From NCBI GenBank assembly GCA_009739215.1, contig VSJF01000007.1:248001-312000 (forward strand): DNA of 64,000 nt, in the 5' to 3' direction. This stretch comes from Floccularia luteovirens (lineage: Eukaryota > Basidiomycota > Agaricomycetes > Agaricales > Squamanitaceae). This document shows positions 23,930 through 37,051 of this stretch, piece by piece. Both the position numbers and the translations under genes were made by a program. The stretch's first letter is position 1. Each line of letters starts with the position of its first letter. The notes beneath the pieces were generated by a model. The model made no database searches, had not been told where the DNA came from, and was given only the letters and a program-made list of their open reading frames with translations.

Positions 23930-26645
23930 GAAGTCTTCTAAGAACACAGAACTATGATCTATGGTTGTGTACTGATCAAGGTCTGTGCCCCTGTATATAT
24001 ATGCCGCATTTTACACATCTTTACAACATTACATACTACTTTGGGTAACTGACTTAACAATACTTTTTTTTAAGGGGAAAATCTAAGTACCAAAGAGATA
24101 TATGTATTGGCATTGTACTGAATATGTATATGACTCGCGTTTACCGCGACGCTTCCATCAGACGATCTACTGATGCGCACATGCACAGATCCAGATATAA
24201 TTGATCTTAACACTCCCGAAGATGTTTCTAAAACAGCGGTCCTCGAGGGGCTTGCTTTCGGAATTCGGCGATTATTTTATGCACTATTAAGTATGTATGG
24301 AAGGGAGGGGGGGTTCGTCAGACTATTGCCATCATGTTCTTTGAAACAATTAAAATAGTCCTGGCAACCATTGGTTCTTGAATTTGAGCCGAATTACGAC
24401 ATGATGGGGGGTTCATCTTTTGGAAAAAGGGAAGAAGAAAGGTGTATTGCATACGGCATCATGCATCATTATCAATGTGGAGATAACTGGTCAATCAGAC
24501 CATATCGTCTAATTTTGAAAAGGTATCATGAGATGTTGCTGCTTGAAGCGGCTTTAACGGACCGGAAATAGATTTGGATTCTCGTCAAGTTATTTGGTAG
24601 GGAATTCTAAATTCTGAACGATGCCGTATACCACTATGATAATACCGCCACGCATTATTGAAATGAATCGGCTTGTCAAAAGGGATACATGAAACGCGAT
24701 AATTTGAATACATATGGGTTCCATGTAGCTCTTCTAGTCTATTGTAGGGCGCATTGGAATAATGCGTAGTGGGGGCACGAGTTAACGGGACGCCCAAGAA
24801 TCCATGGTCATGGTGTGAAACGAATGAGGGGGATACATAGTTGTTTCGTCTTCATCAGCAGGGCCATTTAGCAACTTTCTTGCTTGTCAGAGATGTATGC
24901 AAGGTGCAGTTTTAAAAAGATAGAGGGGGCAGGCGTTGTGACGGGAAGAAATGGTGTGTGTAAGCCGGATTTTAGGACGTGATGCGTATTTGACATTTGC
25001 ATGGAAACTCGGCGGAGAATAGTTGGTGGGAAACGGTGGCATGATCAATACAACCATCTACAGCTGTTGCGCAGTTATACACGTACGTTACTCTACGAAC
25101 CCAAAGGTCGGGGTTGTGAAATGGAAGACGGGGATAACAAGTGTAAGCTATCGGCTAGCATGTCGGCGAATGGGTGTGCTGAGCTACTTCCGGATGATTT
25201 ACAACAAGCAAAGGAAAGGGCTATCTCATTTCCGCCGCGCGCGTGATCTTGGTAACCAAGTTTGTTTTTGGGGTTGCATTTGGGAAAAGGAATTCCTAGT
25301 TGCTGCGCTTAACTTCTTGTTTGGCTGGTTAAAGCAACCTGTGAATGAAACCACGAGATATATGTAGCAGCAAGACAACCTTGTTCAAAAAGATTTGGGG
25401 TAGTAATCAATTTGCGCCACTTCATACATAGTTGATGGTCAAGGGGCGAAGCCTACATGTGTTAAGTCATCTCATTGCACCCGTTCCAGAAAAAGCATCT
25501 GAGGTCGTGATTATCAGAAGCATTGCACAAATAATTCTTAGTTTGATACCTTCTTGGCAAAACGCTCAAAATGTTTAGTCCCCTCATAATCGAGCCATAT
25601 AATAAAAAGTTAAAGCTTACTCGTGGAAAACGATTCGGACCAGCGGGAAGGAATACAATTGACTCCACTTAGTCACTGCATGTCATTATATCAGAAAGGG
25701 GCCAACAACATAGATAAGAAAGAAAACCAATATTCGCTAGCACTAGGAAGAACCACAAGGACATGTTTCGAGAAAGAGCTACGATTTCTTTCTTCGGGAA
25801 TCTGCGGAAATTATAATCCCTTGTACATGTGTGCATAAGAAAAGTCCTGTGTCGTGCGGAAGCGTTGTTTTCCGATGGTAGTTACTAGTAGTACCTATCC
25901 AATGAAACCAAATGGAGGACCTTGAATTCCTTCCAGGATATCGTTACGCCGGATCAACAACAAAAGCTCACCAGGAAGCCGGGTTATTCCTTGGTGTAGA
26001 ATGGGGTATCGAGACAACTAGAATGCCAATGCAGAAATAAGTATCCAAGTTGTACAATAAGATGAACGTTAGTGGAAACCTTATAAAATCAGAATAAATC
26101 GGACGCAAGAACATCAATAGATCTCGAGTCCTATTCGGAACGGGTCACTCTAATTTCTAATTCAGTTGGAACTTGACTCAATTGACTGGAATAACTCATG
26201 CAAGTATTGCCACCTGATAGCCAAGTCCGAGTTCAACTGAATTAGTGATATAGGGAGCTTGAGTTACTTATGAGTGGTAGTAAAAAAGAAGGGTTTAACA
26301 CCCAATAAATAATCTGTATTGATCATATGCAATTTTAGCGAGAACTCTTATTTCACGTACAATCAAGATATACAATGTCAAAAATGACAAAACATGCACT
26401 TGTATCAAGATGGGATAGGAACTGATAACGACAAAAACTGTTGATATACAAGAAGGTAACTAGACGGGATGGGGAGTATGGATGATTTTTGAATAGAAAT
26501 GAGGAGATGAAAAAAAAACAATTGACAGGGAATTCTTGCGTGATTATTGACATAAGACTTGTTTATAGATGCAATGGAAAACAAAAATAAGAGGAATGTC
26601 GAGAAAAAAACCTACAAGAGATGCGAACATGTGTTCTTTTCTTTC
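23930..26645. other. Gene-poor interval of 2.7 kb
   Basis: Only short open frames without recognisable domains are present. A near-perfect inverted repeat lies at 26157-26245 and is listed separately. No transposase-like or reverse-transcriptase-like sequence was seen. Confidence 0.5.
26157..26245. repeat. Imperfect inverted repeat
   Basis: Arms CTAATTCAGTTGGAACT (26157-26173) and its near-complement GAGTTCAACTGAATTAG (26229-26245) differ by a base or two and are separated by 55 bp. No target duplication or open frame was recognised, so it may be a small degenerate element or chance structure. Confidence 0.5.
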
Positions 26646-29600
26646 TCAATGAAGGTATTTCTCGTTCAAAGCATGAACTTCCTTTGCGAGGTACGGCCAA
26701 CTCAACGTCCTCGCCAGCGCCTTTTTGAGTTTCCGCTCATCCGAGCCCACACGTTCTTTCGCGAGCTTAATCTCCCAACCGCATAGGTTATAAAGTAACC
26801 GCATGTTGGGCTGAATGAGTACCGATAATCGACGTGAGCGCACAATCAGATAGGCGTCCACAAGTGGTAATCCGAGGTACTTCATCACATATGCAATCTA
26901 TTATCATCGAAACCACGATCAGAATTGTCCCAGCTCATAAAAGAACAAAAATACGTACAGTGACGGTTGCACTTCGCGAAACGCCAACTCGACAGTGTAC
27001 AAGCACTTGGCCACCATCCTGCCGGGCCTTATCAATCCAATCGCATATCGGCTCCAGTTGCGGCTCAAGGGTATCAATGCCATCATCGCATACACCTTTG
27101 ATATCTAAAACCTTGATCCGCCCCTCTCTCTCCTCAATCCACAAAGATCCTTGTCCACCTGGTCCTTTACCCTGAACAAAGTGTGCACCAGGACTTGGAC
27201 GCCCATCCATAGACGGTTGCATTGAGTATCCTCCACCATGCATATGCTGAGGAGGCGGCACCAGAGCGCATTCACCAACAGAAACCACATGTGTAATTCC
27301 CAAAGCATGAAGCATATAGACATTGGAAGCATGATTCCTATTACAGAAAGGTTCAGCCTCAAACAAAGAGAAAACAGTTTACAAATTGGAAAAAGAAACT
27401 CACAGATTACCTAGATATAGGAATGGTAATACACGACTGGGGAAGCTGCCATCAAATCGTGGATCGTTGAACCAGCTCTGGTGATTAAACAAACTCGGTA
27501 GCCACGGGCTAGTGTTGGCACGAGGCCGTCCTTTTATTATAGGCTGCGGATGACTTTGCACCACTTGTGGAACGCTTGCAGAAGATGCATTCCCAGTCTC
27601 AATATTAGTTTGGGAGGGCACCACGATTGGTGCAGTTTGTCCTGTGGGTGATCCGAATGTGATATTCGGCGCGTGCGCAAACGAAACGGACTTGGCAGTT
27701 GGCCGTCCTTGATGATGTGAATGCATCGGGGGTCCTGGGCGTCCCGTTGTACTAGAATGCTGGTTATGACTTTGACTTTGACTGGAAGGATATGGATTCT
27801 GATTAGGTCCGCTACTCTGGCTCTGACTCGGGTTCTGCACCGGACCAGCAGTACGTCCCCAAAATGATCCTACGCGCTTACCATTCGCGTTAATTACACC
27901 AGCTCCTGTGGAAGCCCCACCAGGAGCTGTGCGTTCTCTTTCTCTTTCTCTCTCCCTTTCGCGTTCACGTTCACGTTCACGTTCCCTCTCTCTTTCTCTT
28001 TCCCTTTCTAGTTCCCGCTCTTTCTCTTCTCTAATTCTGCCTTCTACTCTTCTTAAGATACCTAAATCTCCTTGATACACAAAGAAACTTCGGCGTTTGG
28101 CTACTTGTAGCTCCAGATACGCTTCGGGAAGTGCGAGCCCGCGCACAGCCATTAACAGGCAAAGAGCCGGTACAGAGGATTCTGTATAACCATCTGAAGA
28201 ATACAACAATATCTTCAAGGGCCGTGTACGGGTAGGAGTTGCTGGAAACGACGGTTGAAGCGGGGGAGATGTAAACGAGCGACTCCGAGGTGTATGAGAA
28301 GGGTTGGCTGCAGCATTAAGCTTTGACGATGTATTTGCATTTGCGTTCGAGTTACTACTCCCAAGTGGGAAAGAAGGGAAAGAAGGGACTAGCGCGCTTA
28401 CGGATGACCACCTACGAGGACCTGCTCCAGACCCAGATCCAGATCTGGAACGCGTATTTTCCGAATTGTTAGCAACAGTTAGGGGCACGATTTGTGGAAC
28501 TGGAACAACGGGCTTCAGGCATTTTTCAAGGAAACGGATGACAGGCATCAATGCTGCCATGGTCGACTGGGAGTTTGACGGGGAACTGGGGAACGGAAGG
28601 TGAATTACAGCACTTGCATGAGGGGGAGGTCGGTGAGGAATCACAAGCTCTTCTTCTACGATATCAACGGCAGAGTCACCCTTCACAGTATGAACCCGCT
28701 CTATCCAACGTCCACATCTTTCTGACCACATTGCATCCAACATCGACAAGTGTTCATCTGCTGCACGTAGGTGCGCAGCGCTAGGGAATGGTGCAAGATC
28801 GTGGCATTCAATACACAAGTCATATCCATATCCAGAAGTTGGGTCATTTGTTGCGCGATAATTAAAAATATCGTCAGCTGGGAGGGAAGACGCGTCATCT
28901 AATCCGTCAGGAGTAAGAACCATTCCTCCAGGCCAGTTGACAGTTGAGAGAGGAGCGAGGGTAGATTCTGTAGATACGGAAGTGGGTGGTGGAGAAGCAA
29001 AACTGTTTCCACTTGTACTATTACCACCCAAATGTTGGAATCGTGCAGGCAAGTCTGGGGCAAGTGGGACATCATTTGAATTACCAAGGAATACCTGTCC
29101 AACACGAGAATTCCAATATGTTCTGGTGGACGAGATGTCAATATGTGAATCGGAAGGAGCAAACGTGCACATAGATGGTGGGAGGCTTGTTTGGTGAGGA
29201 GAGAACATTCGGTTGTTCACTGAAGCTAGGCTAGGTGTAGATGTTTCAACGGTAATGGGTGGAGTTGAAAGAGTAGGGGGGAAGACGCTCAGTATCTCCG
29301 ATGCTTTTGTGAGATCACGCATTTCTTCTTTCTCGCGTTGGGCAAAATCAACTGTGTTGTGCGACAGTTCATCGTCGTCATATATCAGAGGCTGAACCTC
29401 ATCTGGTCATGCTTGTTAGCATAATAATTTTCGTATCAAAAGAGCTTTTATACCTTTAGTCTTTGTTTCACCAAGGTTTACATCCAGCGCTACATCCACG
29501 TCCATGTCAACTTCCATTTTCATCCCTGATTGTGTTGTTTTATAAACTTCCGCTTCTGATGTGGTTCCAACCCCCCGGCTACCTTGTTCTACCAGGTGAC

Positions 29601-31679
29601 CATCAGAACCATCAGTGTGTGCACCACCTCGCCCTGCAACACTGTGCACTTGTGAGCGATAGTCAACGATTCTTTCCGGATCTACTCGGGAGGATTCCGC
29701 TTTAGCTGCTACGATAGCAAGATAATCAATACCCCAGAAATCGTTATCCGAGTATATAACAACCTACCTTCCCTCTCTACCGCACCACCACCGGGTACCC
29801 CTGCACCACATACACGCATCATAATATGCGGTAGTGTTTGGCGAAGTTCTTCTTCTTTTGCGTCGAGCACAAAAACATTATACCGCAAAAAACCATTGTC
29901 CTCATCATCCTCCACTTGACCAGGTCTGCCATCTGCTTCGCCTTCCGTAGTTTTCGCATCAGCCTGACTTTCACTCTCGCAAGGGATCCCAGCCACAAGC
30001 ATGCGTTCCCTCCTTTTGCGACGTATGGCACATCTGAAGCGTTCTGCGAGCGCCAATGCAGCAGGAGTTACACCTCGAGGGGAGTAGACGACAACATCGG
30101 ACAGGGTAGCATATATTGGCTAGTTGAAAATATGACGAAAAGATTGGACGGTGATAAGATGTTATAGTCAGCGCTCGCGATCACAATGATAAGACGGATG
30201 AAGGTATTAAGCGACAGCCTGGTAAGGAATTTAAGGATTTTTGTAACTTCCGGAAATTCACCGCACAGAGAAGTCTCTCTCCATTAAAGAATAGGTACCC
30301 CATAAAAATGAGAAGAAAAGTACATGATCGATCGGATACATAGGAAGGCAATGCAGAAATATCACTCACCACCTGAATGCCAAAATTGCGCAACGATATG
30401 CCATCAGGCACACGGACAGGCACAAACTCCCATTGATCACCATCGTCTTTTCCCCTATTACCTGCTTTAGCATTAACATGAGCTTTCGTCCCACTACGAC
30501 CGCCAGCAGTTCCTTGCGACAGTCCATTCCATTGCTCTTCATTATTCGCAACACCCTGCCCACTTTCTATTCCTTGACTCACCTCAGCAACTCCAGAATG
30601 TTTGCGTACACGACGGAGTAATTCCTTTGGGCGGAAGGTGGCTGTGAGAAGTGGTGGAGCTGTTAGGTCCGTGCGTCGTTTCGTTGCAGGGTTATGCAGA
30701 GGATTTTCGGCGGAAATTTGCGGATTATTTTCGGGACTATACAGTTGCGTAGTTCAATGTTCAAAAATAAAGTAATAAAATTGTGTTATTAAATTTTTAT
30801 TAGAAAAGAAGTGAGGGTTTACCTTGTTTTGGAATCTTCTCCTGTCCCTGTTACCTGTCCACAATCTGTGTCTGAAAGACCATCGGAAGGTACACTGGAG
30901 GGGAGGGATGACGAGTTTGTGCTTGCATTTGCGGAGAATACTTGGGGTGCGTCGCTATCACCTGACCCAGACGAGGAGACAGAATTCGCACCAAATTCAG
31001 AATGTTGCAATTGGCCAGGAGGGATTGGCAATGGGGTAGCTGATTGTAAGACCGAAGGGTCCTGTGGACGATGGAGAACAGGATGCATATGTTGTGCATT
31101 TTGCTCTTTATCAACAGGACCGGTTGGGACAAGCTGGATACCAGCAACTTTATCCGTAGAGGCTACATCAACGTCCATAGGGTGATATGTGTCATCTTCA
31201 GCGAGACAGCTGCCACCCTCTTCGTCGTCTTCATCTTCATCAAATTCGTCGTCTGAGGCTGATGTTGAAGTTGAGGCAGAAGAAGCAGTAGAGGGAGTAG
31301 CAGAAGAGACATCATCAGGTTTGCGGCGCAAGATACGGAGTGCAGCTAGTTGCCGATCTTCCTCGAGGTCATCCTCACATACAACGCACACGAGGCCTCG
31401 GAAGCGGGGCACGCGAGGTGGTGGGAGGACATCTGTATGGTGGCTGTGTATATCATGTGGAGCAAAGAAAGCGTTCTGAGCGTGATTGTCGCCCTCGAGG
31501 CCGTGAAGAAAGGGGAAAAGGACGTTGTCTGGAGGATGAGCGAGAATGTGTTGGAGATGAAGGTCAGCAAAAGTGCGTGTGGGTAGGAGACGAATAGGGT
31601 CGTTGATTGAATCGGATGAGAGAGGAGTCAAAGAGTTGAGGAGGTCGTGCGAGACGACGAGGCCATGGGATGTTGGCAT
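26646..31679 (-). CDS. PPS1: Large Pps1-like dual-specificity protein phosphatase
   Basis: Seven exons (30823-31679, 30370-30736, 29768-30119, 29454-29708, 27404-29402, 26959-27337, 26646-26897) sum to 4461 nt, 1486 aa. The C-terminal 240 residues form a DSP domain: FLYLGNLNHASNVYMLHALG, ITHVVSVGE, an Asp-bearing loop, and the catalytic P-loop HCRVGVSRSATV (Cys near residue 1390). The N-terminal 1200 residues start MPTSHGLVVSHDLLNSL and contain TRTFADLHLQHILAHPPD, the SDVVVYSPRGVTPAALALA segment and YRSQVHSVAGRG, an arrangement like fungal Pps1. Long Ser/Pro-rich disordered stretches and an Arg-Glu dipeptide run (around 27935-28020) interrupt it. Intron 2 (30120-30369) is 250 bp, unusually long here. 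Confidence 0.87.
27935..28020 (-). repeat. Coding low-complexity Arg-Glu dipeptide repeat
   Basis: Within the phosphatase gene the coding strand carries a degenerate purine-rich hexamer repeat that encodes more than a dozen alternating Arg and Glu residues. It is flanked by an acidic/basic helix and a Gly/Ala linker. It probably forms a charged helix or disordered spacer and may vary in length between strains. Confidence 0.8.
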
Positions 31680-32710
31680 CGTCTTGTTCGCTGTTGGATG
31701 ACAAAGGGGAAAATGAAATATATTGAATTAAAAGAATTAAAATATATTCGTTACAGCAGCGGGGGAGTGAAACCACAGCTGACCAAAGCACATGACCGTT
31801 TCTGACCCTAAATAGTAATCTCCGATCACCGCTTATCTGTATCTGTGACAGCCGTGTGACATACAATTCCCTTTTATTGCAGTGTACCCACTCTATTTTA
31901 ATATTAGCCGTCAACACGTGTTCTAAAAAGGCTGTGTTCTCTTCATTACTCCTCGACAATACTCGATCGCTTTACTCCGCGTCACCGTGTTCTTATCCGT
32001 ATCCCACTCCAATGTTTCCCCTATAGCTTCTTATAGTCTCTTATCGTCCATTCAGCTTTCTTTTCTTATTCATTCACGTACATACTGATGGTGGCTATAA
32101 TTGTATTGTTAGCCTCTTCTGCCGCATGATGTATGCATGTCGTATACTTCTGCTCTCATAGCTGCCAAACTTCATCAAATGACCTGTACAAGTCAGATCA
32201 AGAAGTCTATTCTGTACGCTATCAAGGGGCTTGTGAGAAGAGTTCGCCCCGGTTGACCTCTTAGTGCGGAGAAGCCCTCATACATCACCCTCTGGTTGCA
32301 GTTTTAGTTTCGATAATAAAGGGTTGAGATCTCGCAAACATAGCCTCCTGTACGGCATATATCTATACGAACGGTACTGTGTCTTAGATTCCTTTTCACT
32401 ATAAAACTTTTGATATGCACCCTAGAAATCATGAGCGACGGTGATTTAGTTATCATTATACATCACTGATTGGTTAATTTACGAGCGATATAATCGGAAA
32501 ACGGGACGAGAATTTGCAGCAGTTAGCATCGTTGCCGGTGTCTGCGGTGAAGCAGTTTGCTACCTGTTCACTAGTCTCATATAAAGGTATGATATAAAAT
32601 TGTTCTCCCGAGCTGGGTCTGTTTTCAATCCAATACACAAAAACGAAAGTGATATTTTAGTGTATATCTTGTCTTGAAAACATCCATATTTTTCTTATCT
32701 TGCAAGCGGT
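31680..32710. other. Intergenic region, phosphatase promoter
   Basis: About 1.0 kb without a supported gene. It holds the 5' flank of the phosphatase gene and the 3' flank of the DUF1479 gene. The only open frame near the phosphatase start (31564-31959) is an artefact of overlap. Confidence 0.5.
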
Positions 32711-34514
32711 TTAATTCAAAGCCATTGCGTAACGTCCGAGAGACCCAGTGAGCCCTGCATCATCTTCGTCGGCAACACCTTCATATTCCCCTTCTGCCGC
32801 ACCTTTGGGAAAATCCGGTGGACGTTGTCGTCCATTACGGAAACAAGCAGCCTGTCGTTGTACATATTCCCAGTTTTGTGGCGTGTATGGTACCGCCGGA
32901 ATATACATCACTGTTCATATCATACATTCATTTGATCAGGCACTGGAACAGAGTTCGATCAGCTTCATACTCACCCGTTGATGCTTCATTGCCTTTGTGC
33001 TCTTTCTCCACAGCGTGGACCACGTCGCAGTGCCAGAAAACCATGTCTCCAGGACGCACTTCTGGTACAGATGGCATACTATCATTTCCATCAGCTCCCA
33101 GCCGCATATGAGGGTGTGTAGCAGCTGTTGGACGTGGCCCTCCAAATCCACCATCGCGTGGGTAGATACCTGGGAAGTCCGGAGTGCTGATATCTGTATT
33201 GATACCGGATTAGCGCAGGACCACATGTACACAATACTAACGCAATTTACCAAAGACCCAGTTCTTTGGATCGAATATTGGGCCGTCTGCATAACCATCT
33301 GCATCAGGTGCGGCAACCTCCTTTACTCCCTCTCGCATACGGAAGAACGGGCGCAATATAATATATGCATTGGCCAGTATGACATCCGGAAAGACGCGAA
33401 GAGTGCCTTCATTAGGTGCAGTGGCGCTGTGCGCATGTGGTAGGAATAAGAAGAGTATTCAAAGTTTAATCATACCTCAGTGCCATCCATCCCTGGAAAG
33501 TCCTGAAAACCGTCGACTATACAACGTCAGCACGGGACCTACGAGACACGAATATCAAATATATACTTGGCTTGGTCTTCCATAAAGCGAACTGCGCGCA
33601 GCCACGCGGCCAGCCAAGGCATACGCGTCATGATTGCGCCAGTCTCCTTTCAATATCGCTTCAAAGCACTTCCGGAAAGCAGGATCTTCCCAGCGCTCAA
33701 TTGCACCACCTGTGAGTCAGAAGACCAGTATGAGAAATACAAATATGTATGATCGTCACGCTGACACACCATCTACATGCGGCGGATGTACATCCCAGTA
33801 CGTACCCGCTTTGCGGATACGGAAGCGATCGGCGTAAGAAAGAGCTGCGGACAAATCGACACTTTCAGGCGCGAGGGTGGTTCCTATACAGGTGGCAACT
33901 TGGTCAGAACAAACTGTTAGTATCATCGAATGATTTGGTTACCCTTGTCTTCATCATGGTACAACGCATTCAACCATTTAGACACTTTCAATACGTTAGG
34001 GTGGGCTCGAGCTTGTACTTGTGGTTTAGTCCAACTATTTAAAAAAAAAATCAGTCATGGATTTTCTTCTCGTCAATCAAATTACTTACTAAAGTTGGAA
34101 AAACTGCTTATCTTCCACAGGGACACCTTCCACATCGTTCCTACCCACAAAAGTCTTCAGCTCCTCCCTCCATTTCACCGCCTGTTCCTTATCTACAACC
34201 CCATGAATAACAACACATCCACGGCGTTTAATCTGGCTGACATCCTCTGGAAAGGAAGGGAAAGTCGTTTGTGGGATGTACTGTAGTTTGGGATGCAAGG
34301 GATGAACATCTATGTGTACAAAGATCAAGAGAAGTTGTTCCCCACGTTTACACCCTCTTTCTTTATCTCCCTCGTCACACGGATCTAGCTCCGCTGTGAT
34401 TTCGTTCCACGCCTGAGTGGCTCTGGTCTCAAAGTCGGGATAAGACTCTGCAATCTCCTTCTTGAGGTCCACAAATCGCGCAGGCAAGGTACTTGTTTGT
34501 TCCGCGCTACTCAT
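32711..34514 (-). CDS. DUF1479 family (YbiU-like) putative Fe(II)/2-oxoglutarate dioxygenase
   Basis: Eight exons (34090-34514, 33943-34034, 33770-33883, 33567-33709, 33476-33516, 33251-33426, 32975-33193, 32711-32910) sum to 1410 nt, 469 aa. Family blocks occur in order: YIPQTTFPSFPEDVS, KRRGCVVIHGVV, HPNVLKVSKWLNALYH, SYADRFRIRKAG, VHPPHVDGGAIERWED (first iron-site His-x-Asp candidate), MALSATAPNEGTLRVFPD, and PGDMVFWHCDVVHAVE near residue 385. The DUF1479 fold is related to phytanoyl-CoA dioxygenases; the natural substrate is unknown. Exon 1 contains a segment (about 34318-34358) that could be a short in-frame intron, so the protein might be slightly shorter. The ATG at 34514 starts MSSAEQTSTLPARF. 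Confidence 0.88.
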
Positions 34515-37051
34515 CCTTGTAAACTTGGTTGACTGCTTTTGCTTTGTCAATATTTCTTTTTCGTATCTGTCTGGGAATACCGTGGCGCTTAGTTGGTCAA
34601 TCGATTGCGGGATGATAACAATAAGCACCTTTGGAATTAACGTCTTTTAAATACCTTTCCCCAGTTTATGTGCTATATATAAGAATACACCTCCAGGTCT
34701 CGTGGTATGCATTCATCCGAGGTTTCCCCGTCAGCAATTCTACCACGGCTGTCCTCACCGTGTCTCGTGAACCTGTTATGTAGGTATCGGCTTGTCAAAT
34801 TATGCGCTTCTGGCCCCAAAAGTACTCTGCTCCAAGCCTTGATGGTCATTTCTCGGTATTATAACTCTCAGGCATCTCCTAGCTTTCTTTGTCGACATCT
34901 TTATAAAGGATATAATTCTATACAGATTCGAATAAATATACCAGCTGACAGAAAAAGTTAACAATTATATCTTTTAATATCTGAAACCTAGCCCATTTAT
35001 CCCGTTGTTTTTCTATTTCTGTATTCCGTTCTCAGGGGCAGGTCACTTGCTCATGATCAAGAGGTGCCCCTCATCGACATCAGTTAAGGAGGAACGATGC
35101 TTCGCGAGTCAATTTCCCTGCAGGAACTTAGGAGAGAGCTGAGTTTCTATCAACTACGTATAAGAAAGAAGCTCATACCCTGTTTATATCCAATCTCCGA
35201 TGTGCTAGTATGTTGGGTGGTTGGAGTTTGAGACTTGAAGAGACTGATCAATTATCCTTAGTCGGCGTGCTGCTCTAACATCCTTCGAAGTGACAAACTT
35301 GCGGCACACCTAAATAAAAATAGACCCTCAACTATATCTACTTACTACTGTTGGTCGTTATCATCGCCATCTTACTGAAACCCAAACCAGTTAAAACCCA
35401 CGTTGTGATGCTGAATACCACATAAAAATACGTGAAGGACATCCTCAAGTTGCCAACTCTATGCGTTAACATTCGGACAGAAGGTGTGTGAAGTCTCAGC
35501 AAAACTAAAATGGCTCTTGAAATATCAATGTAATTGCTGGTATCGCTCCATAGCAGTAGTACCGAGAGATGTGGGGCTGGTTCAGAGTTATTAACTGCAC
35601 TGGACATTCTCAATTTGTGCCAGAAATTTCTGGAGCATCAAGATAGATATGTTGTGGTATGGGATAGAACACGACGTACATCTCCAATTTGGAAGACCAA
35701 TGACTGCATTCTTGTATCCTCCAGTCTTGATTATTTTGCATGGAGATGCCGGAGCTGACACGTATTGTTGGAACAGATCGACAAGGAGAAAGATTAACGG
35801 AGTGGCTAGAGTGGGACATATAAATGAGAATTTCCTCTGACATCTCACAACTGTTTACTTGTAGTAATGTAAATAGTGCTGCTGACAAGATTATTATTAT
35901 GACCACGTAGGGATATTCTGTCATTAGTCAAGCAATTAAGTGGCCATATTCATTGCATCAATGATTTGTGACTGACCTATACCCACCTAATTGGGACAGC
36001 GTGCGGAAGTTGATGCATAGAAAAAAGATTAATTTCAGCCCCCTGATCACCCGGTGTGATGATGATGTTGTTTTGATCGATAGGAAGGGAAGCAAAAATG
36101 GTCAGTGTGAGCGAGGGCTTGACATCCATTATTCCATTTGGGGTTCACTATAAAGAGCTTGCAGAATAGCCAGTGTTAGAGTGAAGACGTCAAAATCTTG
36201 ACCACGAGTTGGGTGCGAATATTCAGATGATAGTCAGAGTCGCGAGGAAAAGTATCTTGTTTCGTATCGTGCTACGCTTCGAACTTGCATTTTAGCAACG
36301 TTGGATTGTTGGAATAACTTTGGTCGGCCCGCTCTCGACTGTGGAATAGCGTTTGGTTTCAACAAGACCAAACAATACAATTTTTCCATTCGGGGGTGTT
36401 ACGACTATAACATCAATGCTGCTACTTTGATCCTCTCAGCTTGGAGAACAATGAGCTTTTTCACCATGTTATCCGCGCTAAGCTGAGTATGGTATTATAT
36501 GGCATACTTGGGATAGGCTTACAGACCAATAATCATGTAAGCAATGGTATGGACTGAAGCTTGTGTATAGAGTAATAGAATCAGCTCGGAAAGTAAGTAA
36601 AATGACTTAAATTGCTTGTTCCTCTGTGAATCAAGGAAGTTTTCCAGTGGACCCCGTTTCAATCTCTGTATCGCATTCTCTTGCCAAAAGGACGCGCGAT
36701 GAATGCCACCGGGTGAGCTCCACAGCTATTTTGGACATTTTCTCAGGAGATGGTGATCAACCCCATGATTATAAAATTAGAAACTGGAAAAGATGATAAG
36801 ACGGTTACAATTTAATTTGCTGCTCGTGAAATGACCCTGATTGTACTATTCTCGTCGACTTCATGCAGTTTATAAGTAAAGTGACGAGATTATCAACCAT
36901 CCGTCCCAGGTGATTTAAGACTGTAAGACACTTAAAAAGGAATGTGTCTCCCGGACGATGCACCCTAAACCTCTCGGCCGTGTTTGGCGTCCTGAAGATG
37001 TAGAAAAACCCAAACCATCACATCCTAATTCAACCCAACTATACAGGCCTG
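34515..37051. other. Gene-poor, AT-rich interval of 2.5 kb
   Basis: No gene is supported. A stretch on the - strand at 35338-35613 has hydrophobic segments (SRAILVLLRLH, FYVVFSITTWVLTG) faintly like fungal multi-pass membrane proteins, but it lacks start, context and splice support. One copy of a dispersed repeat lies at 36127-36252. Confidence 0.5.
36127..36252 (+). repeat. Dispersed repeat, copy A
   Basis: This block aligns with 40626-40759 on the same strand. Shared landmarks in the same order are ATTTGGGGTTCAC, AATAGC, TTAGAGTG..GACGT, GAATATTC and GAGTCG.GAGG. The copies are diverged and have small indels. No coding capacity is seen, so it looks like a remnant of a non-autonomous element. 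Confidence 0.65.

Noticed and set aside
35338..35613. Hydrophobic frame like a fungal multi-pass membrane protein
   Set aside because: Too short, no start or flanking exons, and surrounding frames are full of stops.
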